NCBI GenBank assembly: GCA_020444905.1
Contig: JAGRHQ010000008.1
Coordinates: 1-42,034 of the forward strand
Direction of reading: 5' to 3'
DNA from: Candidatus Competibacteraceae bacterium
GTDB taxonomy: Bacteria > Pseudomonadota > Gammaproteobacteria > Competibacterales > Competibacteraceae
DNA length: 42,034 nucleotides
Position numbers and translations under genes: made by a program. The notes beneath the pieces were generated by a model that was given only the letters and a program-made list of their open reading frames with translations, was not told the DNA's origin and searched no databases. Below, piece by piece: positions 25,876-35,580 of the stretch (positions within the stretch are counted from its first letter, which is position 1; each line of letters begins with the position of its first letter).

Positions 25876-26553
25876 ATGACCGTCAAAATCGACAAAAAAA
25901 TTATTGCCTACAGCGTAGTCAAACCCGATGACATTCCAGCGATCACACCCACGCTGGCCGTGCAGCACATGCATGAGAGCCTGGAACGACCAGACGTTCT
26001 GCCCGGCGCGACCTACAAGGTCAAGACGCCGCTGTCTGACCATGCGCTATACATCACTATAAACGACATCGTGCTCAACAAAGGCACCCCGGACGAAATT
26101 CGGCGTCCCTTTGAAATCTTCATCAACTCCAAGGCGATGGAGCATTTCCAATGGATCGTTGCCCTGACCCGCATCATTTCAGCCGTCTTCCGCAAGGGCG
26201 GCGACGTCACGTTCCTGGTGGAGGAAATGCGTTCGGTATTCGACCCAAAGGGCGGCTACTTTAAAAAAGGCGGCAAGTACATGCCCTCGCTGGTCGCGGA
26301 AATCGGCGACGTCATCGAATCCCACCTGCGCTCCATTGGCATGTTGAAAGAAGACGGTCCTGACGAGCATCAGCGTAAAATGATTGAAGAGCAGCGCATC
26401 AAATACGAAACCGGCATGAAGGCGGTCGAAGAAGCAGGCGTGAGTACTTTTCCTCCTGAAGCCACGCTCTGTGGCAAATGCCAAACCAAGGCGGTGATCG
26501 TCATGGACGGTTGCCTGACCTGCCTGAACTGTGGCGACTCCAAGTGTTCCTAA
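25876..26553 (+). CDS. nrdJb: Class II ribonucleotide reductase, small C-terminal part (NrdJb)
   Basis: A 225-aa protein matching the separately encoded C-terminal part of class II reductase (TSCPD-type region), as in Pseudomonas NrdJb. It starts MTVKIDKKIIAYSVVKPDD; an ATG at 25846 would add ten residues without a better ribosome-binding site. Features are NDIVLNKGTPDEIRRPFEIF, the repeated Gly/Lys segment GGYFKKGGKY, and a C-terminal zinc-ribbon-like CGKC...CLTCLNCG, which in family knowledge contributes the cysteines that re-reduce the active site. It must work with NrdJa. The 498-bp structured spacer and terminator upstream suggest separate control. Confidence 0.88.
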   Translation: MTVKIDKKIIAYSVVKPDDIPAITPTLAVQHMHESLERPDVLPGATYKVKTPLSDHALYITINDIVLNKGTPDEIRRPFEIFINSKAMEHFQWIVALTRIISAVFRKGGDVTFLVEEMRSVFDPKGGYFKKGGKYMPSLVAEIGDVIESHLRSIGMLKEDGPDEHQRKMIEEQRIKYETGMKAVEEAGVSTFPPEATLCGKCQTKAVIVMDGCLTCLNCGDSKCS

Positions 26554-26592
26554 AGAAAACGACTTGATCCCGATTCTACTAGAGATTGCACG

Positions 26593-27594
26593 ATGTCCCC
26601 ATTGCCTGATCGCATGACCGTTATTGAAATTACCGAACCCGGCGGCCCGGAAAAGCTTGCACCCGCTAGTCGACCGGTACCGCAACCCGCTGCTGGCGAA
26701 GTGTTGATCCGGGTCGCTACCGCAGGGGTTAATCGTCCGGATTGCCTGCAACGCCAAGGCAGCTACCCTCCCCCGCCAGGCGCTTCCGACATTCCCGGTT
26801 TGGAAGTTGCCGGCACGGTCGCCGCCCTGGGCGAAGGCGTCGATACCTGGGCAGTTGGCGAGGAAGTCTGCGCCCTGTTAACCGGCGGCGGTTATGCCGA
26901 ATACTGTATCGCTCCTGCCCTGCAATGCCTGCCGGTTCCCACGGGCTTGACGTTGCAACAGGCGGCGGCGCTACCGGAAACCTTCTTTACGGTCTGGAGC
27001 AATGTGTTTGACCGGGGGCGACTGCAACCCGGTGAAATTCTGTTGGTTCATGGCGGCGCCAGCGGCATTGGCGTGACCGCTATCCAACTGGCTAAAGCGC
27101 TGGGGTCGCGGGTGCTAACAACCGTTGGCAGCTCTGACAAGGCGCAATCCTGCCTTAATCTGGGCGCTGAGCGGGTAATCAACTATCGCGAAGAAGATTT
27201 TGTCCAAGTTGCTAAAAGCGCCACGAATAATCGGGGTGTGGATGTCATTCTGGACATGGTCGGCGGCGATTACACACAACGCAACCTCAGCGCATTAGCA
27301 GTTGAAGGCCGACTGGTGTTTATCGCCTTCCTGCGCGGCGCTAAAGTCGAACTGAATCTAGCGCCGGTTATGATGAAACGACTGACCATAACGGGTTCAA
27401 CCCTGCGCGCCCGACCGATTGCCGACAAGGCGCCAATTGCCCAGGCTTTACGCGAAACGGTCTGGCCCCTGCTGGCGAACGGAACGATCAAACCAGTCAT
27501 CGACCGGATTTTCCCCTTGACCGAAGCTGCCGCTGCTCACGCCCTGATGGAGTCCAATCGCCATATCGGCAAAATCCTGTTGCAGGCCGCTTAA
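26593..27594 (+). CDS. NAD(P)H quinone oxidoreductase (MDR superfamily, PIG3-type)
   Basis: A 333-aa zinc-independent medium-chain dehydrogenase/reductase. Seen are the N-terminal catalytic fold with GVNRPDCLQRQGSYPPPPGA and DIPGLEVAGTV, the Rossmann motif VHGGASGIGVTAIQLAK, and the C-terminal FPLTEAAAAHALMESNRHIG-KI. It resembles the PIG3/quinone oxidoreductase group, which reduces quinones with NADPH. The structural zinc cysteines of alcohol dehydrogenases are absent. It starts 39 bp after nrdJb and could be co-transcribed with it, but no functional tie is obvious. A second in-frame ATG lies at 26614. Confidence 0.92.
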   Translation: MSPLPDRMTVIEITEPGGPEKLAPASRPVPQPAAGEVLIRVATAGVNRPDCLQRQGSYPPPPGASDIPGLEVAGTVAALGEGVDTWAVGEEVCALLTGGGYAEYCIAPALQCLPVPTGLTLQQAAALPETFFTVWSNVFDRGRLQPGEILLVHGGASGIGVTAIQLAKALGSRVLTTVGSSDKAQSCLNLGAERVINYREEDFVQVAKSATNNRGVDVILDMVGGDYTQRNLSALAVEGRLVFIAFLRGAKVELNLAPVMMKRLTITGSTLRARPIADKAPIAQALRETVWPLLANGTIKPVIDRIFPLTEAAAAHALMESNRHIGKILLQAA

Positions 27595-27661
27595 CCAGGC
27601 GCAAAGAATCTTTCAGAGTATGATCCATTCCCTGATAATAAATTCTGCATTGCAACAAAAA

Positions 27662-27699
27662 ATCATCTATGCTTATTGTCAACTATTATGAGAGATGAT
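27662..27699. repeat. 7-bp inverted repeat before the small ORF
   Basis: ATCATCT (27662-27668) and AGATGAT (27693-27699) are exact reverse complements, 24 nt apart, in AT-rich DNA some 60 bp before the 57-aa ORF. They may be an operator or chance. Confidence 0.35.
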
Positions 27700-27755
27700 G
27701 TTTCGTTCGGTGTTCACGCCGGCGAAATCCAAGCAGTAGGTGAGAGGTCAAAACC

Positions 27756-27929
27756 ATGCGTGGTCACCACAAACTCCACCACCCGTTTGTTTGGTTCGAA
27801 AACGGTGGATGGTGGTTCAAGATTTTTGGCGAATGCTTTGGTCCTTACTGGGAATTGGTTGATGCCCGCTACAATCTATTGGTTGTTCAGGGGATCAGCC
27901 AGCAACTTCGTGTTGCCGTCGCCCATTAG
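27756..27929 (+). CDS. Small aromatic-rich protein, 57 aa, unknown
   Basis: A short ORF with GGTGAGAGG 8-16 bases before its ATG. It encodes 57 residues starting MRGHHKLHHPF and including FVWFENGGWWFKIFG and GPYWELVDARYNLLVVQG. Three tryptophans precede residue 25 and another follows; the composition is not what random frames in this GC-rich DNA give. I know no family. It lies alone between the quinone oxidoreductase and the convergent ribosomal operon. A longer overlapping frame (27676-27951) is less protein-like, so this one is preferred. Confidence 0.5.
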   Translation: MRGHHKLHHPFVWFENGGWWFKIFGECFGPYWELVDARYNLLVVQGISQQLRVAVAH

Positions 27930-27950
27930 AATCAGCGGCGGATATCTATG

Positions 27951-27978
27951 AAAAAAGCCGGGTTACAGGCCCGGCTTT
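27951..27978 (-). terminator. Terminator of the ribosomal/rpoA operon
   Basis: On the minus strand a 9-bp stem (AAAGCCGGG 27954-27962 with CCCGGCTTT 27970-27978, 7-nt loop) ends in a run of six T, 25 bp after the rplQ stop. It is a strong intrinsic terminator, and would also partly stop + strand transcription. Confidence 0.9.
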
Positions 27979-28003
27979 AGGTAATTCGCTTTGAGGATGG
28001 GCA

Positions 28004-28378
28004 TTAGCCGACAGCCGCTTCGGGCCGATCCACCAGTTCAACATAGGCCATTGGCGCGTTGTCCCCTACGCGGAATCCGCATTTGAGAATGCGCAAATAG
28101 CCGCCAGGACGCGCCTGATAACGCGGCCCCAGCTCATTGAACAGTTTGGTGACCACATCACGGTTGCGCAGCCGATCGAACGCCAGCCGCCGGTGAGCCA
28201 CGCTATCTGCCTTGGATAAGGTAATCAACGGTTCAGCAACTCGACGTAGTTCCTTAGCCTTGGGCAACGTGGTCCGAATGAGTTCGTAGGTGAACAACGA
28301 AGCAGCCATGTTGCGCAGCATGGCTTTTCGATGGCTACTGGTTCGATTCAGTTTGCGACCGATTTTTCGATGGCGCAT
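28004..28378 (-). CDS. rplQ: 50S ribosomal protein L17
   Basis: A 124-aa protein starting [20 protein letters not shown], the invariant L17 opening, then [26 protein letters not shown]17 lies at the polypeptide exit region of the large subunit. It is the last gene of the alpha operon, 73 bp after rpoA, followed by the operon terminator. Confidence 0.98.
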   Translation of the reverse strand: MRHRKIGRKLNRTSSHRKAMLRNMAASLFTYELIRTTLPKAKELRRVAEPLITLSKADSVAHRRLAFDRLRNRDVVTKLFNELGPRYQARPGGYLRILKCGFRVGDNAPMAYVELVDRPEAAVG

Positions 28379-28451
28379 AACAATAATTCCTTAGAAAAAA
28401 GCAAGTCAATCAGGTTAAACAGGCGACGAAAGATTAATATCGCCAAGCTCC

Positions 28452-29576
28452 TCATTCGGGATTTGCATCATCACTATCGACGGGTGAGGGCGATTTAGAC
28501 GATGCCTTATCCTCTTCGTCCGATTCAGCGGCCGCAGTGCCGCCGACCTTACGAGAGGTCGCTGCCCGTTCTTCGGCTTGTTGCTCCAGACTTAGGCCGG
28601 GTGGTGGCCAATCTTCCACCTTCATCCCCAGATGCAATCCAAATTTGGCCAGTACTTCCTTGATTTCCGTCAACGACTTCTTGCCAAGATTCGGCGTTTT
28701 CAGCAGTTCTGCTTCAGTGCGCTGCACCAAGTCGCCAATATAATAGACGTTTTCCGCCTTCAGACAATTGGCTGAGCGGACGGTTAATTCCAGATCATCT
28801 ACAGGTTGCAGTAGTTTGGGATCAATATCCACCGGCGGTTGTGGCAACGGCTCATCCCGCTTACCCTTGAGATCCACAAATACGGACAATTGATCCAACA
28901 AAATTCTGGCTGCTGTGCGAATCGCTTCTTCCGGATCGATCGTACCATTGGTTTCAAGATTCAGAACCAATTTATCCAGATTGGTGCGCTGTTCAACGCG
29001 GGCGCTTTCCACGCGATAGCTGATTCTCTGGATTGGGCTAAAAGAAGCATCCAGTCGCAACCGACCCAGCGGACGGGTTTCACTATCAGTGGTTTCCTGC
29101 TGAGTAGCCGGACGGTAACCGCGACCACGCTCAATCCTGAGTCTCATGTTCAGTTCACCACTTTTAGTGAGCTGCGCAATGAGTTGATCTGGATTGACAA
29201 TATCAATCAGATGGCTTTTTTCAATATCGCCCGCCAGCGCTGGCCCTGGCCCTTTTTTAGTCAACGTCAAGCTGGCTTCCTCGACGCCTTCCTGCAAGGT
29301 AACGGCAACCCCCTTGAGATTAAGCAGGATATCGATCACATCCTCTTGCACGCCCTCAATCGTCGAATACTCGTGCAGAACTCCATCGATCTCACACTCG
29401 ACAATCGCAGCACCGGGTATGGACGAAAGCAGAATCCGTCGCAGGGCATTGCCTAGCGTATAGCCGAACCCACGCTCCAGAGGCTCCACGGTCACTTGCG
29501 CCGATCGCCGCTTGTCGTCAAGAATCTTGATCTCAACCCGGGTCGGCTTCAGTAAATCGAATACGCCCAACACCAT
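28452..29576 (-). CDS. rpoA: RNA polymerase alpha subunit
   Basis: The alpha subunit assembles core RNA polymerase (N-terminal domain, ~1-235) and contacts UP elements and activators (C-terminal domain with [19 protein letters not shown]). The ATG at 29576 is chosen because GAGGGG lies seven bases upstream; a GTG at 29600 overlaps rpsD by four bases but lacks such a site. This start gives 374 aa, about 45 more than E. coli alpha (329). The extra is a C-terminal tail after KVEDWPPPG that is Glu/Asp/Ser-rich ([20 protein letters not shown]). The tail is intrinsically disordered-looking and its role is unknown. Confidence 0.98.
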   Translation of the reverse strand: MVLGVFDLLKPTRVEIKILDDKRRSAQVTVEPLERGFGYTLGNALRRILLSSIPGAAIVECEIDGVLHEYSTIEGVQEDVIDILLNLKGVAVTLQEGVEEASLTLTKKGPGPALAGDIEKSHLIDIVNPDQLIAQLTKSGELNMRLRIERGRGYRPATQQETTDSETRPLGRLRLDASFSPIQRISYRVESARVEQRTNLDKLVLNLETNGTIDPEEAIRTAARILLDQLSVFVDLKGKRDEPLPQPPVDIDPKLLQPVDDLELTVRSANCLKAENVYYIGDLVQRTEAELLKTPNLGKKSLTEIKEVLAKFGLHLGMKVEDWPPPGLSLEQQAEERAATSRKVGGTAAAESDEEDKASSKSPSPVDSDDANPE

Positions 29577-29596
29577 CCGTTTCCCCTCGGATTCGA

Positions 29597-30217
29597 TCAC
29601 TTGGAATACAACTCCACCACTAGCGATTCGTTGATATCCGGCGGTAGATCGCCACGATCTGGAATCCGCTTGAATACCCCACGCATCTTGCTGGCATCCA
29701 CTTCGACCCAGTCGACAGCACCCTGGCTTTGAGCCAGTTGCAGCGCGTACTGGATCCGCGTTTGGCTGCGGCTTTTCTCGCGAACCGCTACGACATCTTC
29801 CGGTTTGACTTGATAGGAAGGAATGTTGACCCGCTGATCATTGACCAGGATGGCCTGATGGGATACCAGTTGCCGGGCTTCAGCGCGGGTGCTGCCAAAC
29901 CCCATCCGGTACACGACATTATCCAACCGGCACTCCAGCAACTTCAGCAGATTCTCGCCCGTCGAACCTTTACGACGGGCAGCTTCCTTATAATAATTAA
30001 GGAATTGCCGTTCCAATATCCCATAGATACGCCGCAATTTCTGCTTTTCGCGCAATTGCAACCCGTAATCAGACAACCGGGGACGGCGTGCGCCATGCTG
30101 ACCCGGCAAGCGTTCCAGATTGCATTTGGATTCCAGCGGACGGGCAGCAGACTTCAAAAACAGATCTACGCCTTCCCGACGGCTCAGTTTGCATTTCGGA
30201 CCGAGATATCTCGCCAC
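29597..30217 (-). CDS. rpsD: 30S ribosomal protein S4
   Basis: A 206-aa S4 starting [20 protein letters not shown], with the S4 RNA-binding domain ([27 protein letters not shown], in part). S4 is a primary 16S binder and, in E. coli, represses the alpha operon by binding the rpsM leader. Its stop lies 20 bases before the chosen rpoA ATG. The zinc-binding cysteines of some S4 forms are absent. Confidence 0.98.
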   Translation of the reverse strand: MARYLGPKCKLSRREGVDLFLKSAARPLESKCNLERLPGQHGARRPRLSDYGLQLREKQKLRRIYGILERQFLNYYKEAARRKGSTGENLLKLLECRLDNVVYRMGFGSTRAEARQLVSHQAILVNDQRVNIPSYQVKPEDVVAVREKSRSQTRIQYALQLAQSQGAVDWVEVDASKMRGVFKRIPDRGDLPPDINESLVVELYSK

Positions 30218-30232
30218 AGTAAAACTCCTGAA

Positions 30233-30622
30233 TTAGACGCGCCGACGCTTGGGCGGACGACAGCCGTTATGGGGGATCGGCGTCACGTCCATAATACTCA
30301 TGATCTTGAATCCAGCAGCGTTTAGGGCGCGCACCGCAGACTCCCGACCTGGCCCCGGACCTTTAACATTGACTTCCAGATTCTTGACGCCATATTCCTT
30401 GACCACGTTGCCCACCCGTTCAGCGGCCACCTGCGCGGCAAAAGGCGTACTCTTGCGAGAGCCACGAAATCCCGAGCCGCCCGACGTAGCCCACGCCAGC
30501 GCATTCCCCTGGCGATCCGTGATAGTAATGATGGTGTTGTTAAACGAAGCGTGGATATGGGCGATCCCATCCACGACATTTTTTTTGACGCGCTTGCGCG
30601 TCTTGGTGACCGGTTTTGCCAT
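30233..30622 (-). CDS. rpsK: 30S ribosomal protein S11
   Basis: A 129-aa S11 with [33 protein letters not shown] and the C-terminal [18 protein letters not shown]. It lies on the 30S platform near the mRNA exit. The gene is 41 bp after rpsM and 15 bp before rpsD in the alpha operon. Confidence 0.98.
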   Translation of the reverse strand: MAKPVTKTRKRVKKNVVDGIAHIHASFNNTIITITDRQGNALAWATSGGSGFRGSRKSTPFAAQVAAERVGNVVKEYGVKNLEVNVKGPGPGRESAVRALNAAGFKIMSIMDVTPIPHNGCRPPKRRRV

Positions 30623-30663
30623 GCTCCAACCTATGCCGAGTATTCCAATGATTCAGGCGAAAC

Positions 30664-31020
30664 TTACTTACGGATTGCCCGGCGCGGCCCTTTGCGCGTC
30701 CTGGCGTTGGTGCGAGTGCGCTGGCCGCGAACGGGCAGACCACGCCGATGACGCAGCCCCCGGTAACAACCCAAATCCATCAATCGCTTGATGCTCATCG
30801 ACACTTCGCGGCGCAGATCGCCTTCCACTGCATACTTGGCCACTTCGGCGCGCAAAGTATCCACCTGAGCTTCATCCAGATCTCGAATCTTGCGATCCGG
30901 TGGAACCTGGGCCGCCGCACAGATGGATTTGGCGCGAGTCGGGCCAATGCCATAAATAGCCTGCAACGCGATCACCGCGTGCTTGTTAACTGGGATATTA
31001 ATGCCTGCAATACGGGCCAT
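30664..31020 (-). CDS. rpsM: 30S ribosomal protein S13
   Basis: A 118-aa S13 starting [20 protein letters not shown], with the helix-hairpin motif [14 protein letters not shown] and the Arg/Lys-rich tail [21 protein letters not shown] in two parts. It sits in the 30S head and bridges to the 50S subunit. GGAGGAG precedes the ATG. It is the first gene of the alpha operon, with a possible leader structure upstream. Confidence 0.98.
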   Translation of the reverse strand: MARIAGINIPVNKHAVIALQAIYGIGPTRAKSICAAAQVPPDRKIRDLDEAQVDTLRAEVAKYAVEGDLRREVSMSIKRLMDLGCYRGLRHRRGLPVRGQRTRTNARTRKGPRRAIRK

Positions 31021-31043
31021 GCCTTGCTGCTCCTCCTACCTCA

Positions 31044-31083
31044 CCGGGTCTTCGCTACGCAAAGAAGCGGAAATTTAACCCGG
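31044..31083 (-). promoter_or_regulatory. Possible S4-responsive leader structure of the alpha operon
   Basis: In the 95-bp gap between rpmJ and rpsM, CCGGGT (31044-31049) pairs with ACCCGG (31078-31083), enclosing CTTC/GAAG (31050-31053 with 31064-31067). In E. coli the rpsM leader folds into a pseudoknot bound by S4. The position is the same, but I cannot show the pseudoknot here. Confidence 0.3.
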
Positions 31084-31115
31084 ATAGCGATGCAAAATCA
31101 ATAAAGAAATGACTT

Positions 31116-31229
31116 TTATCCTTGCCGTTGCTTATGACGGGCATCCTTGCAAATCACCCGGACGACCCGGTCACGGCGAATGATCTTGCAATTACGGCAG
31201 ATTTTCTTTACCGAAGCGCGTACTTTCAT
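31116..31229 (-). CDS. rpmJ: 50S ribosomal protein L36
   Basis: A 37-aa protein, [20 protein letters not shown] and onward to HKQRQG, read on the minus strand. The zinc ligands C11, C14, C27 and H32 are all present, so this is the zinc-binding (C+) form. It lies between secY and rpsM, its standard place at the spc/alpha junction. Confidence 0.97.
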   Translation of the reverse strand: MKVRASVKKICRNCKIIRRDRVVRVICKDARHKQRQG

Positions 31230-31296
31230 GGGTTTCTCCAAATCGATCAGGACGCTGCATCACGCCACGTCCAGTTCATTGATCTTGTTATTCCAA

Positions 31297-32625
31297 TTAG
31301 CGCAACAAACTTTGGCCCTTAAAACTGCTCTTCTTCATCAGACTCTCATATTGATGAGACATCAGGTGCGCCTGAACCTGGGCCATGAAATCCATTACCA
31401 CTACCACAATAATCAACAGCGAGGTACCCCCGAAATAGAATGGCACTCGCCAGTACAGAATTAGAAATTCAGGCAACAGACAAACGCCTGTGATATAGAT
31501 TGCGCCAACCAGGGTTAGTCGGGTGAGCACTTTGTCAATGTAAGCAGCGGTTTGCATACCAGGTCGGATACCCGGAATGAAGGCTCCAGACTTCTTCAAA
31601 TTGTCTGCGGTTTCCTTGGAATTAAAGACCAGCGCCGTGTAGAAGAAGCAGAAAAAGATGATCAGCCCAGCATAGAACATGACATAGAGCGGTTGTCCTG
31701 GCGACAAGGTGGAACTGATATCTCGCAGCCATCCCATATTGGGCGCGTTACCAAACCAACTGCCTAACGTTGCTGGAAACAGAATCAGACTGGAAGCAAA
31801 GATCGGTGGAATCACCCCCGACATATTCAGTTTCAACGGCAAGTGCGTGGTCTGGGCGGCGTAAACCCGCCGACCCTGTTGCCGTTTAGCATAATTGACC
31901 GTAATGCGCCGCTGGCCGCGCTCGACAAACACCACGAAGCCAGTGACCAACACCGCCAATATCAACAGGAAGAACACCATGATCAAGTGCAATTCACCGG
32001 TGCGAGCCAGCTCCAGAGTGCCGCCTACCGCGTGTGGCAAACCGGCAACGATGCCGGCGAAAATCAACATCGAAATGCCATTGCCGATACCGCGCTCGGT
32101 CACCTGTTCACCCAGCCACATCAGGAACATGGTGCCCGTTACCAAACTAATCGTAGAGGTCACAATAAAACCGATACCTGGCGAAATGACCACTGAAGTT
32201 CCGCCCGTCATTTGATTCTGCAGGGCGATGCTGACGCCGATAGCCTGAAAGGAAGCCAGCACCACCGTCAGATAGCGGGTATAGCGGGTCAAGGTGTGGC
32301 GACCCGCGGCTCCGCCTTCTTTTCGCAATTGTTCCAGCGCGGGCAAGACCATGGACATCAGTTGGAGGATGATCGATGCCGAGATGTATGGCATCACGCC
32401 CAGCGCAAAAATACTGAGCCGCCGCAATGCGCCGCCCGAAAACATGTTGAACATGTCCAGGATGGTGCCGCGTTGCTGATCGAACAATTGGGCCATCGCA
32501 TGCGGATCAATACCCGGCACCGGAATATGTGTACCGATGCGAAATACGACCAATGCTCCCAACAGAAACAGCAGACGCTGACGCAGTTCGGTCATTTTGC
32601 CGAGATCCGGCAGGGCGTTCGCCAT
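31297..32625 (-). CDS. secY: Protein translocase channel SecY
   Basis: A 442-aa polytopic membrane protein with ten predicted helices. Family segments are [16 protein letters not shown] near the N-terminus, [20 protein letters not shown] in helix 2 (plug region ahead of it), and [14 protein letters not shown]-like [19 protein letters not shown] in the C-terminal half. With SecE and SecG it forms the Sec channel used, for example, by the lipoproteins and haem proteins in this window. It lies between rplO (5 bp apart) and rpmJ in the spc operon. Confidence 0.98.
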   Translation of the reverse strand: MANALPDLGKMTELRQRLLFLLGALVVFRIGTHIPVPGIDPHAMAQLFDQQRGTILDMFNMFSGGALRRLSIFALGVMPYISASIILQLMSMVLPALEQLRKEGGAAGRHTLTRYTRYLTVVLASFQAIGVSIALQNQMTGGTSVVISPGIGFIVTSTISLVTGTMFLMWLGEQVTERGIGNGISMLIFAGIVAGLPHAVGGTLELARTGELHLIMVFFLLILAVLVTGFVVFVERGQRRITVNYAKRQQGRRVYAAQTTHLPLKLNMSGVIPPIFASSLILFPATLGSWFGNAPNMGWLRDISSTLSPGQPLYVMFYAGLIIFFCFFYTALVFNSKETADNLKKSGAFIPGIRPGMQTAAYIDKVLTRLTLVGAIYITGVCLLPEFLILYWRVPFYFGGTSLLIIVVVVMDFMAQVQAHLMSHQYESLMKKSSFKGQSLLR

Positions 32626-32630
32626 GTTCT

Positions 32631-33065
32631 TTACTCGAGAATCGCGCCGCCAGCCGCCAGGATCGCTTCCTTGGCGCCTTTGGTCAGGGTCAGGCCCCGC
32701 ACGGTTACCGATTTTTCCAGTTTTCCGGACAGGATGACTTTGGCCTTACTGGCAAAAATCGGGACGAGATGCGCAGCCTGAAGCGCTGGCAGGTCAATCA
32801 CTTCAGCCCGAACCTTGGCCAGCGCATACACACGCACTTCAGCAGTATCCTTGGCGGTCATCGAGCGAAAGCCCCGCTTGGGCAGACGCCGCTGCAGCGG
32901 CATCTGGCCGCCTTCAAAGCCCACCTTGTGATAACCACCCGCCCGGGCGTGTTGGCCCTTATGGCCGCGCCCTGCGGTTTTGCCGAGACCAGAGCCAATA
33001 CCGCGCCCGACCCGCACCCGATCCGGCCGGCTACCCGGCGCTGGCTTGAGGGTATTCAATCGCAT
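32631..33065 (-). CDS. rplO: 50S ribosomal protein L15
   Basis: A 144-aa L15 starting [13 protein letters not shown], with the Gly-rich [19 protein letters not shown] segment and [18 protein letters not shown]. It organises 23S rRNA late in 50S assembly. Its start overlaps the rpmD 3' end by 10 bp, indicating translational coupling. Confidence 0.98.
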   Translation of the reverse strand: MRLNTLKPAPGSRPDRVRVGRGIGSGLGKTAGRGHKGQHARAGGYHKVGFEGGQMPLQRRLPKRGFRSMTAKDTAEVRVYALAKVRAEVIDLPALQAAHLVPIFASKAKVILSGKLEKSVTVRGLTLTKGAKEAILAAGGAILE

Positions 33066-33253
33066 GGCGTCATAACCTCTTCGACTTTTAGCAAATAGGA
33101 GACCTTGCGAATCATGCCGCGATTTTCTGGAGTGTCGATAACCACTGCGCTGCTATGCATCCGTCGTAGCCCCAGTCCACGCACACACGCCTTATGCGCG
33201 GCCAATCGGCCATGCACACTTTTCACTAATGTGACTTTCAACTGGTTTGCCAT
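33056..33253 (-). CDS. rpmD: 50S ribosomal protein L30
   Basis: A 65-aa L30 ([50 protein letters not shown]). It starts five bases after rpsE and overlaps rplO by 10 bp. The length is slightly above the usual ~60 aa because of a short tail, MTPCD. Confidence 0.97.
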   Translation of the reverse strand: MANQLKVTLVKSVHGRLAAHKACVRGLGLRRMHSSAVVIDTPENRGMIRKVSYLLKVEEVMTPCD

Positions 33254-33258
33254 GCGCC

Positions 33259-33768
33259 TTAACTCCGAATCTCATCGATACTTTTACCACGTTTAGTGGC
33301 CAAGTAGTCCGGCGATTGCATAGCGCTAAGTCCACGAATGGTGGCCCGCACCACATTAATGGGATTGCGCGAACCAATGCACTTGGACAATACATCCTTG
33401 ATGCCGACCACTTCAAACACCGCCCGCATGGCGCCGCCCGCGATGATGCCTGTGCCTTCGGACGCGGGTTGCATGAAGACATGCGCCGCGCCATGCTCGG
33501 CATTCACCGCATATTGCAAGGTCGTTCCGTTCAACGCTACACGGCGCATGTTTTTACGGGCTTTGTCCATCGCTTTTTGAATAGCCATCGGCACTTCACG
33601 GGCCTTGCCATAACCCAGGCCAACCCGGCCATTGCCATCGCCCACCACGGTCAGCGCGGTGAACCCGAATTGCCGCCCCCCCTTGACGACCTTGGCGACG
33701 CGATTGACTGCAATCAACTTTTCCTGCAGGCCATCAGTACTCTGTGAACCTTCTACATTGCTCGCCAT
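33259..33768 (-). CDS. rpsE: 30S ribosomal protein S5
   Basis: A 169-aa S5 with [20 protein letters not shown], the double-stranded RNA-binding domain [18 protein letters not shown] and the C-terminal [17 protein letters not shown]5 helps decoding accuracy and mRNA unwinding. It lies 9 bp after rplR in the spc operon. Confidence 0.98.
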   Translation of the reverse strand: MASNVEGSQSTDGLQEKLIAVNRVAKVVKGGRQFGFTALTVVGDGNGRVGLGYGKAREVPMAIQKAMDKARKNMRRVALNGTTLQYAVNAEHGAAHVFMQPASEGTGIIAGGAMRAVFEVVGIKDVLSKCIGSRNPINVVRATIRGLSAMQSPDYLATKRGKSIDEIRS

Positions 33769-33777
33769 ATCTGTTCC

Positions 33778-34152
33778 TTAAAACTCCAAACCATTCTCAC
33801 GGGCGGCATCGGCCAATGCTTTAACCCGGCCGTGATATTTGAAACCGGAGCGGTCGAATGCAACTTGAGTAATGCCTATCGCCTTGGCTTTTTCGGCAAT
33901 CGCCTTGCCCACCGCCTTGGCTGCCGCGATGCCGCCGGTGCTCTCTAACCCCTGACGCAAGCTCGGCTCCACGGTCGATGATGTTGCCAGTGTCTGGTCG
34001 CCCGTCGCCGCCGGAATGATAATCTGGGCATAAATATGACGGGGAGTGCGATGTACGCATAAGCGATGAATGCCTAGCTCACGAATCTTGTATCGGGTCC
34101 GCAACCCGCGCCGCTGGCGAGCCGCTTTCTTGTCGGCTGCTTTCTTGTCCAT
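33778..34152 (-). CDS. rplR: 50S ribosomal protein L18
   Basis: A 124-aa L18, a 5S rRNA-binding protein. Recognisable parts are [33 protein letters not shown] and the C-terminal [20 protein letters not shown]. The N-terminus [16 protein letters not shown] is a little longer and more basic than in E. coli (117 aa). Confidence 0.98.
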   Translation of the reverse strand: MDKKAADKKAARQRRGLRTRYKIRELGIHRLCVHRTPRHIYAQIIIPAATGDQTLATSSTVEPSLRQGLESTGGIAAAKAVGKAIAEKAKAIGITQVAFDRSGFKYHGRVKALADAARENGLEF

Positions 34153-34161
34153 GACGAATCT

Positions 34162-34734
34162 CTACTTTTTCTTGGCTTCTTTCAAGATGATTGTCTCATC
34201 CGCATAACGCACACCCTTACCTTTGTAGGGTTCCGGCGGCCGGTAAGCACGGATCTGGGCGGCGACTTCACCGACCTGCTGTTTGTCCACGCCGCGCACG
34301 ATAATTTCGGTCGGCGCCGGGGTCTGAATGGTAATGCCTTCCGGCGCCTTGAACTCGACGGGATGAGAAAACCCCAGCGCCAAATTCAGGAGATTACCTT
34401 GAGCCTGAGCGCGATAACCGACGCCAACCAGTTGCAATTTGCGCTCAAAACCCCGGCTGACGCCGATGACCAGGTTATTGAGCAGCGCACGCATGGTGCC
34501 GGTCATCGCCCGGTACTTCGCGTCGTTAGTCAGCACTTTAGGGGCGACTTTTAGCTCATTGCCTTCTTGCTGGATCGACACCCAGGGATGAATCCGGATT
34601 TCCGCTGATCCATTCTTGCCTTTGAGCGCAACCTGCTGGTCATTGATGGTCACATTCACGCCGACAGGTATTGGAATCGGTTGTTTACCGACCCGCGATA
34701 CGCGAATTTTTTTTTCCTGGAGCACCGCTGCCAT
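34162..34734 (-). CDS. rplF: 50S ribosomal protein L6
   Basis: A 190-aa L6 with KLQLVGVGYRAQAQGNLLNL, LGFSHPVEF and the C-terminal PEPYKGKGVRYADE. The ATG at 34734 is chosen because AAGGAG lies nine bases upstream, overlapping the rpsH stop; an ATG at 34779 lies inside rpsH and is unlikely. The protein starts MAAVLQEKKIRVSRVGKQPI, about a dozen residues longer than in E. coli. Confidence 0.97.
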   Translation of the reverse strand: MAAVLQEKKIRVSRVGKQPIPIPVGVNVTINDQQVALKGKNGSAEIRIHPWVSIQQEGNELKVAPKVLTNDAKYRAMTGTMRALLNNLVIGVSRGFERKLQLVGVGYRAQAQGNLLNLALGFSHPVEFKAPEGITIQTPAPTEIIVRGVDKQQVGEVAAQIRAYRPPEPYKGKGVRYADETIILKEAKKK

Positions 34735-34747
34735 GTTTAATTTCTCC

Positions 34748-35146
34748 TTACGCGATGATGCACAGCACTTCACCGCCATGACCAGCGACGCGGGCGGCGC
34801 GATCGCTCATCAGACCTTTGGACGTGGAGATAATCGCCACACCCAGCCCCCCCATGACCTTGGGCAATTTGTCTTTGCCGCGAAATACTCTTCGACTGGG
34901 TTTGCTAACTCTTTCGATACGCTCGATGACGGGTCGTCCTTCAAAATATTTGAGAGTAACAGTCAATACAGCCTTGCCCGGCGTGGTTTGCTCGACGGCA
35001 AAATCGGTAATGTAACCTTCATCCCGCAACACTTTGGCAATCGCCGCCTTCAGCTTGGAAGCCGGCATGGTCACCTGCGCCTTGGTAGCGGCTTGGGCAT
35101 TGCGAACTCGCGTCAGCATATCCGCGATGGGGTCCGTCATACTCAT
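34748..35146 (-). CDS. rpsH: 30S ribosomal protein S8
   Basis: A 132-aa S8. The start at 35146 gives [20 protein letters not shown], the standard opening; a further upstream ATG at 35200 adds 18 unrelated residues. The C-terminal [20 protein letters not shown] is conserved. S8 binds the central 16S domain and, in E. coli, represses the spc operon at rplE. Confidence 0.98.
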   Translation of the reverse strand: MSMTDPIADMLTRVRNAQAATKAQVTMPASKLKAAIAKVLRDEGYITDFAVEQTTPGKAVLTVTLKYFEGRPVIERIERVSKPSRRVFRGKDKLPKVMGGLGVAIISTSKGLMSDRAARVAGHGGEVLCIIA

Positions 35147-35264
35147 AATGTCAATCAACTCCAGATGGTCAGTCTCGGGGCCACGCCGGCGGCAGGGCAA
35201 ACCCTGAACTTAAAATCAATGGCAGAAAAGCAAACAAAAAATTCCTACTCGCTACTCACCAGCG

Positions 35265-35570
35265 CTACCAGCTTCCCTTACGCAAACCAGGGACGTCACC
35301 ACGCATGGTGGCTTCGCGCAATTTGTTACGTCCCAAGCCAAACTTACGATAGAAACCATGCGGACGACCTGTCAATCGGCAGCGATTGTGCAGGCGGCTC
35401 GGACTAGCGTCACGTGGCTGCATTTGCAGCTTATTCTGCGCTTCCCGCCGTTGTTCATCGGTGCTGGCCGGATTGCGAATCGTTTCCTTAAGCGCTTCCC
35501 GCCGGGCGGCGTATTGCTGGACGATGTGCGCCCGCTTGATCTCGCGGTTGATCATACTTAGTTTCGCCAC
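35265..35570 (-). CDS. rpsN: 30S ribosomal protein S14, GTG start
   Basis: A 101-aa S14 beginning with GTG (35570): (M)[16 protein letters not shown]. This start gives exactly the E. coli length and has GAGGG eight bases upstream. The frame is open further upstream, through rplE, but that part is not coding. It is the long form without the CxxC zinc sites; only one cysteine, in [12 protein letters not shown], is present. It lies 10 bp after rplE. Confidence 0.96.
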   Translation of the reverse strand: MAKLSMINREIKRAHIVQQYAARREALKETIRNPASTDEQRREAQNKLQMQPRDASPSRLHNRCRLTGRPHGFYRKFGLGRNKLREATMRGDVPGLRKGSW

Positions 35571-35580
35571 AATCGAACCC

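Noticed and set aside
27676-27951. 91-aa + strand frame upstream of the ribosomal operon
   Set aside because: It overlaps the better-supported 57-aa ORF in another frame, runs into the terminator, and has no suitable ribosome-binding site.
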